A DNA stretch of 64,000 nt, taken from positions 209,348 through 273,347 of the forward strand of contig CAVROT010000011.1 in the NCBI GenBank assembly GCA_963722905.1, read 5' to 3'. A model generated the notes under the pieces. The model was not told the origin of the DNA and ran no database searches. It saw only the letters and a list, made by a program, of their open reading frames with translations. The stretch comes from CAVROT01 sp963722905 (GTDB taxonomy: Bacteria > Pseudomonadota > Alphaproteobacteria > Rhodobacterales > Rhodobacteraceae). The first letter of the stretch is position 1. The number at the start of each line of letters is the position of its first letter. Shown one piece after another: positions 8,927 to 16,628 of the stretch. Made by a program: the position numbers and the translations under genes.

Positions 8927-9649
8927 ATGAACCGCCTTACCGCAACCGGCGCCGCCATCGTCGCCCTGTCCCTGTCCACGGGCGGCCCCGTTTCCTCCGG
9001 CGATAATGTCATCGTCGACCCGGTGATAATGCCGGATGGAACTGACGGCGGCGAGACGCCGTCGCGTCCCGTCATAGACAAGCGGATCGAGCGGAGCACG
9101 CCGACGTTCGTGCCGCCGGTCGACGGGCTGAACGTCCTGGGCAACCGCGCGCGCGGCGCGGCCGGTACCGACGACGATTTCTCGGGCCAGGTGTCGCCTG
9201 CGGGCACCGCCCGTATCACCGGCGCCCTCGCCGCCATCAGCGCCTTCTGCGGCAGCATCGCGGTCGAGGAGTACCGCATCGACTGCCTCGGAGATCAGCT
9301 GCAGCAACTGGCCGACACCTTGCCGGACGAAGGCGACTACGCGGAAACGCAGGACGCGATCGAACAGGCGTCCCGCGGGATCGAAGCCGTGGCGCGCAAG
9401 TACCGCTCGCGCGCCATCAACACCGCCCGCGTCACCGAGGGCGGCGGCGGCCCCCGCGCGTCGTCGCGACCGTTGATCGCCGTGCGCCCCGAGGCCCTGG
9501 ACGCCGCCGCGGCCGAAGCCATCGCAGTGATCGACGAGGCGCAGACGATCCTGTTGCGCTCGGCCGCGTCGTCCGAACGGCGGCGGGTTCACTTCCAAGC
9601 GGTGTCGGCGGCGCTGGATTCCAACAAGGTCCTGCTCAGGTCGACCTGA
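8927..9649 (+). CDS. Secreted protein of unknown function
   Basis: A 240-residue protein beginning MNRLTATGAAIVALSLSTGG, which resembles a signal peptide. A low-complexity Asp/Pro/Gly segment follows (residues 25-75). The C-terminal half is helical, with two cysteines (in AFCGSI and IDCLGD, near residues 107 and 121) that could form a disulfide in the periplasm. GAGGAGG lies just upstream of ATG 8927 and the gene follows the barrel-like gene by 10 bases. I do not recognise the family; exported partner of the upstream barrel protein is an inference from spacing only. Confidence 0.6.
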   Translation: MNRLTATGAAIVALSLSTGGPVSSGDNVIVDPVIMPDGTDGGETPSRPVIDKRIERSTPTFVPPVDGLNVLGNRARGAAGTDDDFSGQVSPAGTARITGALAAISAFCGSIAVEEYRIDCLGDQLQQLADTLPDEGDYAETQDAIEQASRGIEAVARKYRSRAINTARVTEGGGGPRASSRPLIAVRPEALDAAAAEAIAVIDEAQTILLRSAASSERRRVHFQAVSAALDSNKVLLRST

Positions 9650-9702
9650 GTTGCGATTGCATCCCTGCGGCGTTCGCGGGGAATTCATATCGCGCGCGCA
9701 TA

Positions 9703-10262
9703 TTGACGGTGACGGTCGGGGGGCGGGCTGACAGGCACATCGTCCCGGGCCGGGCAACGATGAGAAAGTCTATCGGATCGCGTGTCGGCTCGGTCAAGGT
9801 GATCGTCGCACTCGAATCGATCGATACGAAGATCGATCTGCGGAATGTGCGGATTCGTTTCTTGCTGTTCGAGATGTTCCAGGTTCCGCAGGCGACGTCG
9901 ACCGTGCGCCTGTCGCCCGATATGATCGCCGATCTCCCCCGGACTTGCAGGGCCGCGCTTGCCCTCCCGGTGGACCTGGACCTTCAGGGCGTCACCAGGA
10001 CCCTGTCGGCCGACGTATCGGTCTCGGTGCACGCTGCACGGCCGTCGGGATCCAGATTGCCGGCCACACCGATCCGGACGGCAGCGCGGCCGCCGATCCG
10101 GCGTTGTCGGACCGTCGTGCCGCATCGGTGCGCGACTGGCTGGCCGCAGCCGGTGCGCCGACCGAACGGATGGTGAGCCGCGGCTACCGAGAGGCGGAAC
10201 CGGTCGTTCCCAACGAAAGCGGCGCAACCGGCGTATAGAATTCACCGTGCCGGGGTCCCGAA
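9703..10262 (+). pseudogene. Decayed YceI/OmpA-type gene
   Basis: Three reading frames must be joined to read a plausible protein. Frame 1 (9703-9960) reads ALESIDTKIDLRNVRIRFLL and QATSTVRLS, like a YceI-type lipid-binding domain. Frame 3 (about 10030-10235) reads IQIAGHTDPDGSAAADPALS then DRRAASVRDWLAAAG, an OmpA peptidoglycan-binding domain. The closing NRRIEFTV is only found in frame 2, after another shift near 10230. No good start or signal peptide remains at the 5' end. At least two frameshifts make this a pseudogene unless the sequence is faulty. It lies directly upstream of a second pseudogene. Confidence 0.6.
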
Positions 10263-10265
10263 GGC

Positions 10266-10680
10266 ATGCGGCGATGGCGGCGGTCGGGCTTCTGGGCTCT
10301 CCTCCTGACCCTCGCGGCCGGGAGGGCTGGGGCGCAGAACCGTCTGGCGCAGGCGAACGGAAACGGCGCCTACGGGCCGGTGCCCTCACACGACAATCCG
10401 GAGGCGGACGCCCGCCTCATGGCCGGCACGCTCCGGGACAGCGGCTTTTCGGTCACGCTGGCCACCGATACGACCCTGGCGGCACTCACCTGCGCCATCG
10501 CCCAGTTCGGACGGGATCTGCGGAAGGCCGGGCCGTAGGCGGCGGGCGTCATCTACTGTGCGGGCCACGGCGTGCAGTCCTTCGGCATGACCTATCTGCT
10601 GCCAGTGGATGCGGCGCCGACCGATGCCGCCGACCTCCACCTCGTCGGCGTTCGGGCCGACGCGGTGCTGCGCATTAGAA
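10266..10680 (+). pseudogene. Decayed caspase-like (peptidase C14) gene
   Basis: A signal-peptide start (WALLLTLAAGRAGAQ) runs into a caspase-like fold: NGNGAYGPVPSHDNPEADAR, an in-frame TAG at 10536-10538 after GRDLRKAGP, then in the same frame VIYCAGHGVQSFGMTYLLPV, which contains the catalytic His motif AGHG. Translation fades after VGVRADAVLR near 10676, before the catalytic Cys motif. The first strand is also altered: AQANGNG where family members have ALVIGNG. The gene is therefore both interrupted and truncated against the end of the opposing Exb operon. An intact, diverged relative lies at 42293-43789. Confidence 0.7.
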
Positions 10681-10808
10681 GCGCGGCGGTACCACGACCT
10701 CCATCGAACTGTCCCCACCCCGTGCCCGGCCGGGCGTGCAGCGCCGCCGGTCGGCAACAGCGCCCGCGCGCAATCCGGCCCCGTGGAGCGCCGCGGGCCG
10801 CGACAGCT

Positions 10809-12815
10809 TCACCGCGCATGGGTCTCGACGAGGAAATAGACCCATTCGCCGCGAAACCCGGGGTCGGCCGCACGGGCGGCGGCCACTTGTCGCAACAGGA
10901 AATCCAGATAGGGGGCGGCGGGCTCGATCATCGGGCGCGGCTTCGCGTAAAGCGGCCGTGACGCCGCGAAGGCGGCGACGATCTCCTGCCCGTAGGGCGG
11001 TCCGACCGTGAGGTCGAGGGCGGGCGCGCCGTCGGCCGGCGTGCCGATCCGCAGCACCGTTGCCGGCGTGATACGGCGGGCCGGAACCGTCTCGTTCGGC
11101 TGAAGGTGCAGGACATTCCCGCCGGCGTCGAAGTAGTCGACATAGAGGAACGCGGGATAGTCGGGCGCGATCAGGTCCAGCCGCAGAGCGTCGCCGCCGC
11201 GGTAGCTGTAGACCCGCGCATGGCTGTCCGCACCGACGACCCGGGGATTCGTCGCCTGATCCGTCGACTGGGCCAGCCCCACGGCGTCGATGGCCGAAAG
11301 CACCCCGCAAAGGGGCCGGGGCAGCAGGCGCATCGCGTCGTCGACCGGTATGCTGCCGCCCACGCCGCGCCGCAATGCGGCCAGCAACTGCGGGCGCATG
11401 CCGTCGTCCGGCACATGACCACGTAACTCGATCCGGCCCGTCTCGGGGCGGAACACCGTCTGGATGCGGGCGCAGGGGACCGTGGCCAGTGCAGATTCGA
11501 GATCGTCGCGAACCTCGCGACCGCTGCCGGCCCCGGCTTCCGGCCGCATGAACGCCGAGATCGCGGCGAGGGACAACGGGTCGACCTCGTCCCTGCCGGC
11601 CCCGGACCAGGCGAGGGCCGCCTGGCGCCGGTCGGCCGGGGGCGCCAGCGCCGCGGCGGCGTCGCCCGCCGGGGCGCCAGGCGCCACCCGTATCGGACGT
11701 GCGTCCGCCACCGCGGCGAAAGCTCCGGCGCTGGCGATGGCCTTCGCGGCGGGCAGGTCCGTGTCCACGTCCGCCGTCGCCGTCGCGGGCGCGGCGACGG
11801 GTACAGCCGCGGACGCAACGGGATCGATGCCGCCCAAAGCCGCCACCGCCGGTGGTGGAACCTGCGGCGCCGGTCGCGGCGGCACTGCCACCTCCACCCC
11901 CGGCGGCGCTGTCATGGACATGGCCACGACGGCGGCAACGTCGACGTCTGTGGGCATCGTCCTGCGGGCGAAAAGCGGCTCAGGCGCGGCGGTCGGCGCC
12001 GTCGCCGCAACGGATGGCGCGACCGGCAGGGGTCCGGAAGTCGATGCCGAGACGATCCTTGCGGAGAGTGGAACCGCAGCCGCCGGTACCGCGGGCCGCA
12101 CCGCGCTCAGTGCGGCGGCGACGGTATCGCCCACCTGTGCGGCCACCATCGCCGGATCGGGCGACAGAGGGCCGACGGTCGCCGCCCCCGCGTCGGCCGC
12201 ACGCAGGGGTGCCGCCGCTGCGGCATCCGGCGGCAACGGTGCGGCGATGGTGGGCGCCGGTACCGCCTGGTGCAGGGCGGTACCGGTGCCCGTCGCGGAC
12301 GGCAGCGCCGGCACGTCGCCCGGTACCGGTGCGGAGGCGCGCAACGTCAGGGCCGCGGGCCAGACCGGGGGCTTTGGCGCCGCGCCGTCCGGGGCCACGG
12401 CGGCTGCGGGAGCGCCGTCATCCGCCATGGCGCCCACGGCCCTGCCGCCGGACGGCACCGCGCCCGCAACCGCCCGCTCGCGCTGTGCCGTGCCGACGCG
12501 CTGTGCCGCGGGAGCGACCGACGCCCGCCGCTCGGCGTCGGTCGCCAGCGGAACGGCCCGCCCCTGCGGGATCGTCCGGCCCGCGCTCGGCAGCCCGGCG
12601 GGCGCGACGTCCTGCAGCGTGTCGCCCTGGGCCGGAACGGCATCGGCCGTACTTTGAGCGACCGCCTGCGACGCGATCTCGATGGCCGCCCGGGGCATCG
12701 CCTCGGGCGCGGGCGGTGCGGGGCGGACCGCCAGCCAGACCGCACCGGCCAGCGCGGCGTGAAGCCCGGCCGAGACGGCTACCGCGGACATGGCCCGTAT
12801 CGCCCGCCATGCCAT
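10809..12815 (-). CDS. TonB-like periplasmic protein with BON-like and DUF4384-like C-terminal domains
   Basis: A 668-residue protein. An N-terminal membrane anchor (AVSAGLHAALAGAVWLAV, about residues 12-30) is followed by roughly 400 residues rich in Ala, Pro and Val, as in TonB spacers. There is no TonB C-terminal receptor-binding domain. Instead residues 447-510 form a BON-like unit (IELRGHVPDDGM) bracketed by Cys448 and Cys503, and residues 525-620 a DUF4384-like domain (GDALRLDLIAPDYPAFLYVD). The T6SS kinase at 38377-40575 ends with the same pair. The start overlaps the stop of the upstream exbD gene as TGATG. A periplasmic partner of the Exb motor is the likely role. Confidence 0.65.
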   Translation of the reverse strand: MAWRAIRAMSAVAVSAGLHAALAGAVWLAVRPAPPAPEAMPRAAIEIASQAVAQSTADAVPAQGDTLQDVAPAGLPSAGRTIPQGRAVPLATDAERRASVAPAAQRVGTAQRERAVAGAVPSGGRAVGAMADDGAPAAAVAPDGAAPKPPVWPAALTLRASAPVPGDVPALPSATGTGTALHQAVPAPTIAAPLPPDAAAAAPLRAADAGAATVGPLSPDPAMVAAQVGDTVAAALSAVRPAVPAAAVPLSARIVSASTSGPLPVAPSVAATAPTAAPEPLFARRTMPTDVDVAAVVAMSMTAPPGVEVAVPPRPAPQVPPPAVAALGGIDPVASAAVPVAAPATATADVDTDLPAAKAIASAGAFAAVADARPIRVAPGAPAGDAAAALAPPADRRQAALAWSGAGRDEVDPLSLAAISAFMRPEAGAGSGREVRDDLESALATVPCARIQTVFRPETGRIELRGHVPDDGMRPQLLAALRRGVGGSIPVDDAMRLLPRPLCGVLSAIDAVGLAQSTDQATNPRVVGADSHARVYSYRGGDALRLDLIAPDYPAFLYVDYFDAGGNVLHLQPNETVPARRITPATVLRIGTPADGAPALDLTVGPPYGQEIVAAFAASRPLYAKPRPMIEPAAPYLDFLLRQVAAARAADPGFRGEWVYFLVETHAR

Positions 12816-13222
12816 CACCTGCCGCCGGGCGGCGTGACCACCAGGACGATGTCGCGCCCACCCGCCGCCTCGATCCGCGCGACCAACGGCAGCAGGTCGC
12901 GCAATGCAGCGTCCCGGTGCGCGTTGACGCGGACCAGCAGGTCCGGCGCCGCCCCGAGACGCCTTGCCAGCGTATCCACCAGATCGTCGGCCGCCATTGC
13001 ACTGCCGTCCAGTGCGAGGTCCCCGTCGGCGCCGACCGAGACGGTCGCGCCGCCGCCGGGCATGTCCGCTCCCCACTGCGCGACGGCCGGAGCGACCTCG
13101 AACGGTGCCGTTGCGTCCATCCGTCCCACCAGCAGGAAGAAGACCAGCAGGAAGAACACCACATCGATCAGCGCCACGATGGTCTCGGGGCTGTCGCGCC
13201 GGGGGCGTCGGCGCAGCTTCAC
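12815..13222 (-). CDS. ExbD/TolR-family proton-channel protein (second copy)
   Basis: A 135-residue protein with one N-terminal membrane helix, ETIVALIDVVFFLLVFFLLV (residues 12-31), which contains the Asp of the ExbD/TolR proton path (IDVVFFLL), followed by a periplasmic domain. It starts within the stop of the preceding exbD (ATGA, 13219-13222). Two different ExbD proteins in tandem may form a mixed dimer inside the ExbB pentamer; this is inference. Confidence 0.82.
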   Translation of the reverse strand: MKLRRRPRRDSPETIVALIDVVFFLLVFFLLVGRMDATAPFEVAPAVAQWGADMPGGGATVSVGADGDLALDGSAMAADDLVDTLARRLGAAPDLLVRVNAHRDAALRDLLPLVARIEAAGGRDIVLVVTPPGGR

Positions 13223-13638
13223 GGTACCGGCTCCAGCCGCAGAAGGCGCAGCCGACCCACCCCGGCGGCCGTGGCCACATCCAGCACCGACACCAGCGCC
13301 TGCGTGTCGGCCTGCGGCGAGGGCAGCACGACGACTTCGGTCGCGGGATCGGCCGCGATCCGGTCCCGCAGCAGGGCGTCCAGCGCCGCCGGGCTCAGCG
13401 CCCTGCCTCCGACGCGGACGTCGCCCGCCGCTCCCAGCCGGATCATCAGCGGCGGTCCGGCGGCGTCGGCGTCCGCGGCGTCCCCCGTCTGTCCTTCGGC
13501 TGGGGCGACAACCGGGATCATGTCGAGATCGAGGTAGGTGGATGTCACCATGAAGAAGACAAGCATGATCATCAGCACGTCCACCATCGACACCAGCGAG
13601 ATCGCGACGGAGCGTCGGGTGCGCGCGGTCAGTCGCAT
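13219..13638 (-). CDS. ExbD/TolR-family proton-channel protein (first copy)
   Basis: A 139-residue protein whose single membrane helix, SLVSMVDVLMIMLVFFMVTS (residues 14-33), holds the conserved Asp (VDVLMIML). A periplasmic ExbD domain follows and ends LRLLRLEP. ATG 13638 is preceded by GGAG at a suitable distance; an upstream frame to 13770 is not supported. It lies 49 bases after the ExbB gene and overlaps the next exbD by four bases. Confidence 0.82.
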   Translation of the reverse strand: MRLTARTRRSVAISLVSMVDVLMIMLVFFMVTSTYLDLDMIPVVAPAEGQTGDAADADAAGPPLMIRLGAAGDVRVGGRALSPAALDALLRDRIAADPATEVVVLPSPQADTQALVSVLDVATAAGVGRLRLLRLEPVP

Positions 13639-13687
13639 GGCGGTTCTCCGGTGCGGTCGCGGCGGGCGGCCATGACGGCGGTCCGGC

Positions 13688-14317
13688 TCAGGCGCCGTCG
13701 CGCCCACGGTCGTCGATGTCGAACAGCCGCCCGATCGCCGCCTCGATCGCCTGCCCCGCCGCGTCGACACGCGCCGACAGCAACGTCGCCGCGACCGCTG
13801 CCGGGATGGCGACCATCAGCCCCGCCGCCGTGGTCAGCAGCGCCTGCCAGATGCCGGCCGCCAGCAGACCGGCGTTCGCCGCCCCCTCCGCCAGGGCAAG
13901 CTCGCGGAACGACTGGATCATGCCCAGGACGGTGCCCAGCAGCCCCAGAAGCGGGCTGATCATCGCGATGAGCTCCAGAAGCCGGATATGGCGCGACATC
14001 TCGGCCATCTCGGCATTGCCGCGCCATTCGAGGTCGGCGGCGAGGTCGGCGCGCGGCCGTCCCTCGGCCAGTCCCGACATCGCGTGCCGCAGGAGCCGGT
14101 CCGCCGGCGCGCCCGCCGTGCCGATCCGGCCCGCCGCCGCCTCGGGCCGACCTTCGGCCCAGAGATCCAGCGCCGCACCGCGGCCCGCCGTACCCGACGC
14201 AACACCCCGCAGCGCCGCCACCCGGGCGGCGATGACGGACAGGGAGACCACGGAGAGGACCGCCAGGACCGCGACGATCGGCCCGCCGGCCGTCAGCGTT
14301 CCCAGTACGCCATCCAT
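13688..14317 (-). CDS. ExbB/TolQ/MotA-family proton-channel protein
   Basis: A 209-residue protein with the three-helix layout of ExbB: an N-terminal helix (GGPIVAVLAVLSVVSLSVIA, about residues 11-30) and two C-terminal helices, ISPLLGLLGTVLGMIQSF and GLMVAIPAAVAATLL, which carry the family motifs around the G-x-L-G-T-V-x-G-M-I core. With the ExbD proteins it would form a proton-driven motor in the inner membrane. It follows the small secreted protein gene by 3 bases. Confidence 0.87.
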   Translation of the reverse strand: MDGVLGTLTAGGPIVAVLAVLSVVSLSVIAARVAALRGVASGTAGRGAALDLWAEGRPEAAAGRIGTAGAPADRLLRHAMSGLAEGRPRADLAADLEWRGNAEMAEMSRHIRLLELIAMISPLLGLLGTVLGMIQSFRELALAEGAANAGLLAAGIWQALLTTAAGLMVAIPAAVAATLLSARVDAAGQAIEAAIGRLFDIDDRGRDGA

Positions 14318-14320
14318 GCC

Positions 14321-14773
14321 CTATTTCACCAACGGGGCCGAGGCGCGGCTGGTCAGCTCGATGAGGTCGAAGCAGTCCGTTTCGTCCGCATTCTGCGCCC
14401 GGCAGGCCGGCATGTCGTGCAGCAGCACCTCCGAGATGTCGTCGCAGGCGGTCTGGGGGACCTCGAACAGCTTCAGCGTCGTCCGGGCGACCGGGATCGG
14501 TGCAGCGTCGATGGTGAGCAGCTGGTCGATCACGCCGCCCGAATCGAGGATGGCCAGCGACATCTCGAATGCCTCGAATGTCGTGCCGGTCTCGTTTCTG
14601 AACAGGAAGAATGCCCGGCAATCCGCGCCCTCGCCCTCGCCCGGTTCGAGCTTGTTCAGCTCGACGGTCAGGGTGCCGGACGAAGGGGCCGGCGCGTCCT
14701 GCGCCACCGTGACGGCGACGAAACACAAGGTTGCCGCGCCGGACGCGGCGGCGATGATACCGGATCTATTCAT
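14321..14773 (-). CDS. Small exported protein at the head of the Exb operon, unknown function
   Basis: A 150-residue protein with a signal peptide (MNRSGIIAAASGAATLCFVA, cleavage probably near AQDAPA). The mature part looks like an immunoglobulin-like beta domain of about 120 residues, with LTVELNKLEPGEG and FFLFRNETGTTFEAFEMSLA, and contains four cysteines (in ADCRAF, TACDDI, PACRAQ and TDCFDL) that could form two disulfides in the periplasm. ATG 14773 has an AAGGCGAG-type site upstream. It is the first gene of the operon and nearly touches exbB, so a periplasmic accessory of the motor is likely. The family is not recognised by name. Confidence 0.65.
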   Translation of the reverse strand: MNRSGIIAAASGAATLCFVAVTVAQDAPAPSSGTLTVELNKLEPGEGEGADCRAFFLFRNETGTTFEAFEMSLAILDSGGVIDQLLTIDAAPIPVARTTLKLFEVPQTACDDISEVLLHDMPACRAQNADETDCFDLIELTSRASAPLVK

Positions 14774-15016
14774 GCAGTCGCTCGCCTTTCGCGTGTACGC
14801 CGCCACGGCCGCGGCTGCTTTCGATCAGGTCAGGAATGTCGGCCACGCCCGCCCACTGGGTCAAGCCTGTTGACCATTCATGGGACGGATACCGGCATTG
14901 TACCCCTGCCGGAAACTAAAAGATGGACTTTGCACCGCCTCGTGATAACCTTTCGTCATGCCGACAATTATCGGCTTTCGAAAAATGAAATTACAATCCG
15001 CAAGGATCCTCTCAAC
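14774..15016. promoter_or_regulatory. Divergent control region between the Exb operon and the T6SS operon
   Basis: 243 bases separate the starts of the minus-strand Exb operon and the plus-strand tssA gene, so both promoters must lie here. A short inverted repeat, GCCGA-CAATTA-TCGGC, is at 14960-14975, followed by an unusually AT-rich stretch for this genome (about 14975-15000). No convincing -35/-10 pair was found. A shared control element for the two operons is possible but unproven. Confidence 0.4.
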
Positions 15017-16027
15017 TTGGAAGAGTTCGCGATCACCCATGGCGACGACGCGCCGAGCGGTGAGAATCTTGAATACGATCCCGTCTTCACCGACATGCTG
15101 CGGATCGCCCAGCCGGGTGAGGAGCGTCAGGTCGGGGACGAGATCGTTCCGGGTACTCCCAGCGATCCCGCGCAGGTGTCGCAGGCTGCGGCCGAGGTTC
15201 TGGCGCGCAGCCACGACCTGCGCGCCGCCGTCGTGATGGCCGAGGCGCGCACCCGGGCCGACGGGCTGCCGGCGTTCGCCGACATGGCGCGGTACATCGC
15301 CTTTTGTCTGCGCGACCACTGGGCGACCTGCCATCCGCAGCTGGATGCCGACGACGACGACGATCCGACGATGCGGGTGAACGCCGTCTCGGAACTGGCC
15401 GCCCCGTCCGGCATGGTGCGCACGCTGCGCCTCGCACCCCTGACCCAGAGCGCGACGTTCGGGCGGATATCGCTGCGCGACATCGAGGTGGTGGAGGGGA
15501 CAGTGGCGCCGCCGCAGGACGGCTCTTCGGTACCCGATTCGGGCGCCGTCGGTGCCGCCTTCAAGGATACCGAGGACGGGATCCTCGCCGAGCGGCTGGT
15601 CGCGGCGCAGACCGCGCTGACCGCCCTCACCGAGGTGGACGCCGTCTTCGATGAACGGCTGCCCGGACGCGGGCCCGATCTGACCGCGCCGCAGAACGTC
15701 CTGCGCCGCATGATCACGCGTCTTTCCGCCGAGGTCGGCGTGCCGGTGGACGCCGGCGCCGACGATGCGCCGGGCGGGGCGGCTCCGGCCGCGTCGGCCA
15801 CGGTGCCGGGCGCCATCGGCGGCACGGACGACGTGCGCCGGATGCTGGACCAGATCATGGACTATTACGAGCGACATGAACCCTCCAGTCCGGTGCCGGT
15901 GCTCCTGCGCCGCGCCCACCGCCTGGTCGGCGCCGATTTCCTGACCATCGTCCGCGACATGGCACCGTCGGGCATGAAGAACGTCGCCAATGTCGGAGGC
16001 ATCGCCGATGCGGAAGATGACGATTGA
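15017..16027 (+). CDS. tssA: T6SS baseplate/cap protein TssA (ImpA N-terminal family)
   Basis: A protein of about 336 residues with the ImpA N-terminal signature: FAITHGDDAPSGENLEYDPV then DEIVPGTPSDPAQV. The C-terminal part ends with the TssA-like run PSSPVPVLLRRAHRLVGADF. TssA primes and caps sheath assembly on the baseplate. The start is unclear: no ATG is in frame. TTG 15017 fits family alignments (EEFAITHGDD) and has AAGGA about 10 bases upstream; GTG 14942 is the alternative. It is the first gene of the plus-strand T6SS operon. Confidence 0.82.
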   Translation: MEEFAITHGDDAPSGENLEYDPVFTDMLRIAQPGEERQVGDEIVPGTPSDPAQVSQAAAEVLARSHDLRAAVVMAEARTRADGLPAFADMARYIAFCLRDHWATCHPQLDADDDDDPTMRVNAVSELAAPSGMVRTLRLAPLTQSATFGRISLRDIEVVEGTVAPPQDGSSVPDSGAVGAAFKDTEDGILAERLVAAQTALTALTEVDAVFDERLPGRGPDLTAPQNVLRRMITRLSAEVGVPVDAGADDAPGGAAPAASATVPGAIGGTDDVRRMLDQIMDYYERHEPSSPVPVLLRRAHRLVGADFLTIVRDMAPSGMKNVANVGGIADAEDDD

Positions 16028-16109
16028 TCGCGTGACACAGCAATAACTTGGATAGTCAATCGCGCCGCCTTGTCGTAACGTCAGGCACGCGTGCAACGGA
16101 GGGCCCTGG

Positions 16110-16625
16110 ATGTCGAGTTCACAGAAGTTCATCGCACGAAACCGCGCGCCGCGCGTTCAGATCGAATACGACGTGGAGCTCTATGGCGCAGAGAAGAAGG
16201 TGCAGCTGCCCTTCGTCATGGGCGTGATGTCCGATCTGGCCGGCAAGTCCGAGGTGGCGCAGCCCGGCGTGGCCGACCGCAAGTTCCTCGAGATCGACGT
16301 CGACAACTTCGACAGCCGCATGAAGGCGATGAAGCCGCGCGCGGCGTTCACGGTGCCCAACGCCCTGACGGGCGAGGGCAACATGAGCGTCGACCTGACG
16401 TTCGAGAGCATGGACGATTTTACCCCCGGCGCCATCGCCGCCAAGGTGCCCGCGCTCAAGGAGCTTCTGGATGCCCGCAACGAGCTGAGCAACCTCGTCA
16501 CCTACATGGACGGCAAGCCCGGCGCCGAGGAACTGGTGGCCAAGGCCATGGCCGATCCCGCGCTGCTCAAATCTCTGGCAGCCGCCCCCGCCCCCGGCGA
16601 CGACGCCGCCAAGACCGAGGAGTAG
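16110..16625 (+). CDS. tssB: T6SS contractile sheath small subunit TssB (VipA)
   Basis: A 171-residue protein with the TssB pattern: RNRAPRVQIEYDVELYGAEK at the N-terminus, KVQLPFVMGVMSDLAG, a FLEIDVDNFDSRM segment, and the LTFESMDDFTPGAIA motif. The C-terminal helix NLVTYMDGKPGAEELV is the part that interlocks with TssC. It builds the cytoplasmic tail sheath. CGGAGGG stands just upstream of ATG 16110. Three bases separate it from tssC. Confidence 0.95.
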   Translation: MSSSQKFIARNRAPRVQIEYDVELYGAEKKVQLPFVMGVMSDLAGKSEVAQPGVADRKFLEIDVDNFDSRMKAMKPRAAFTVPNALTGEGNMSVDLTFESMDDFTPGAIAAKVPALKELLDARNELSNLVTYMDGKPGAEELVAKAMADPALLKSLAAAPAPGDDAAKTEE

Positions 16626-16628
16626 AGC

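Noticed and set aside
10266..10538. A complete small secreted protein of 90 residues
   Set aside because: Caspase homology, including the AGHG motif, continues in the same frame after the TAG, so it is a broken gene and not a short one.
10809..14773. The Exb operon as a classical TonB-ExbB-ExbD uptake system
   Set aside because: The last protein lacks the TonB C-terminal domain and no TonB-dependent receptor is nearby.
10809..14773. The Exb operon as a Zorya-type antiphage system
   Set aside because: There is a MotA/ExbB-like protein, but no ZorB with an OmpA domain and no ZorC/D or ZorE nuclease or helicase; the two ExbD proteins do not fit.
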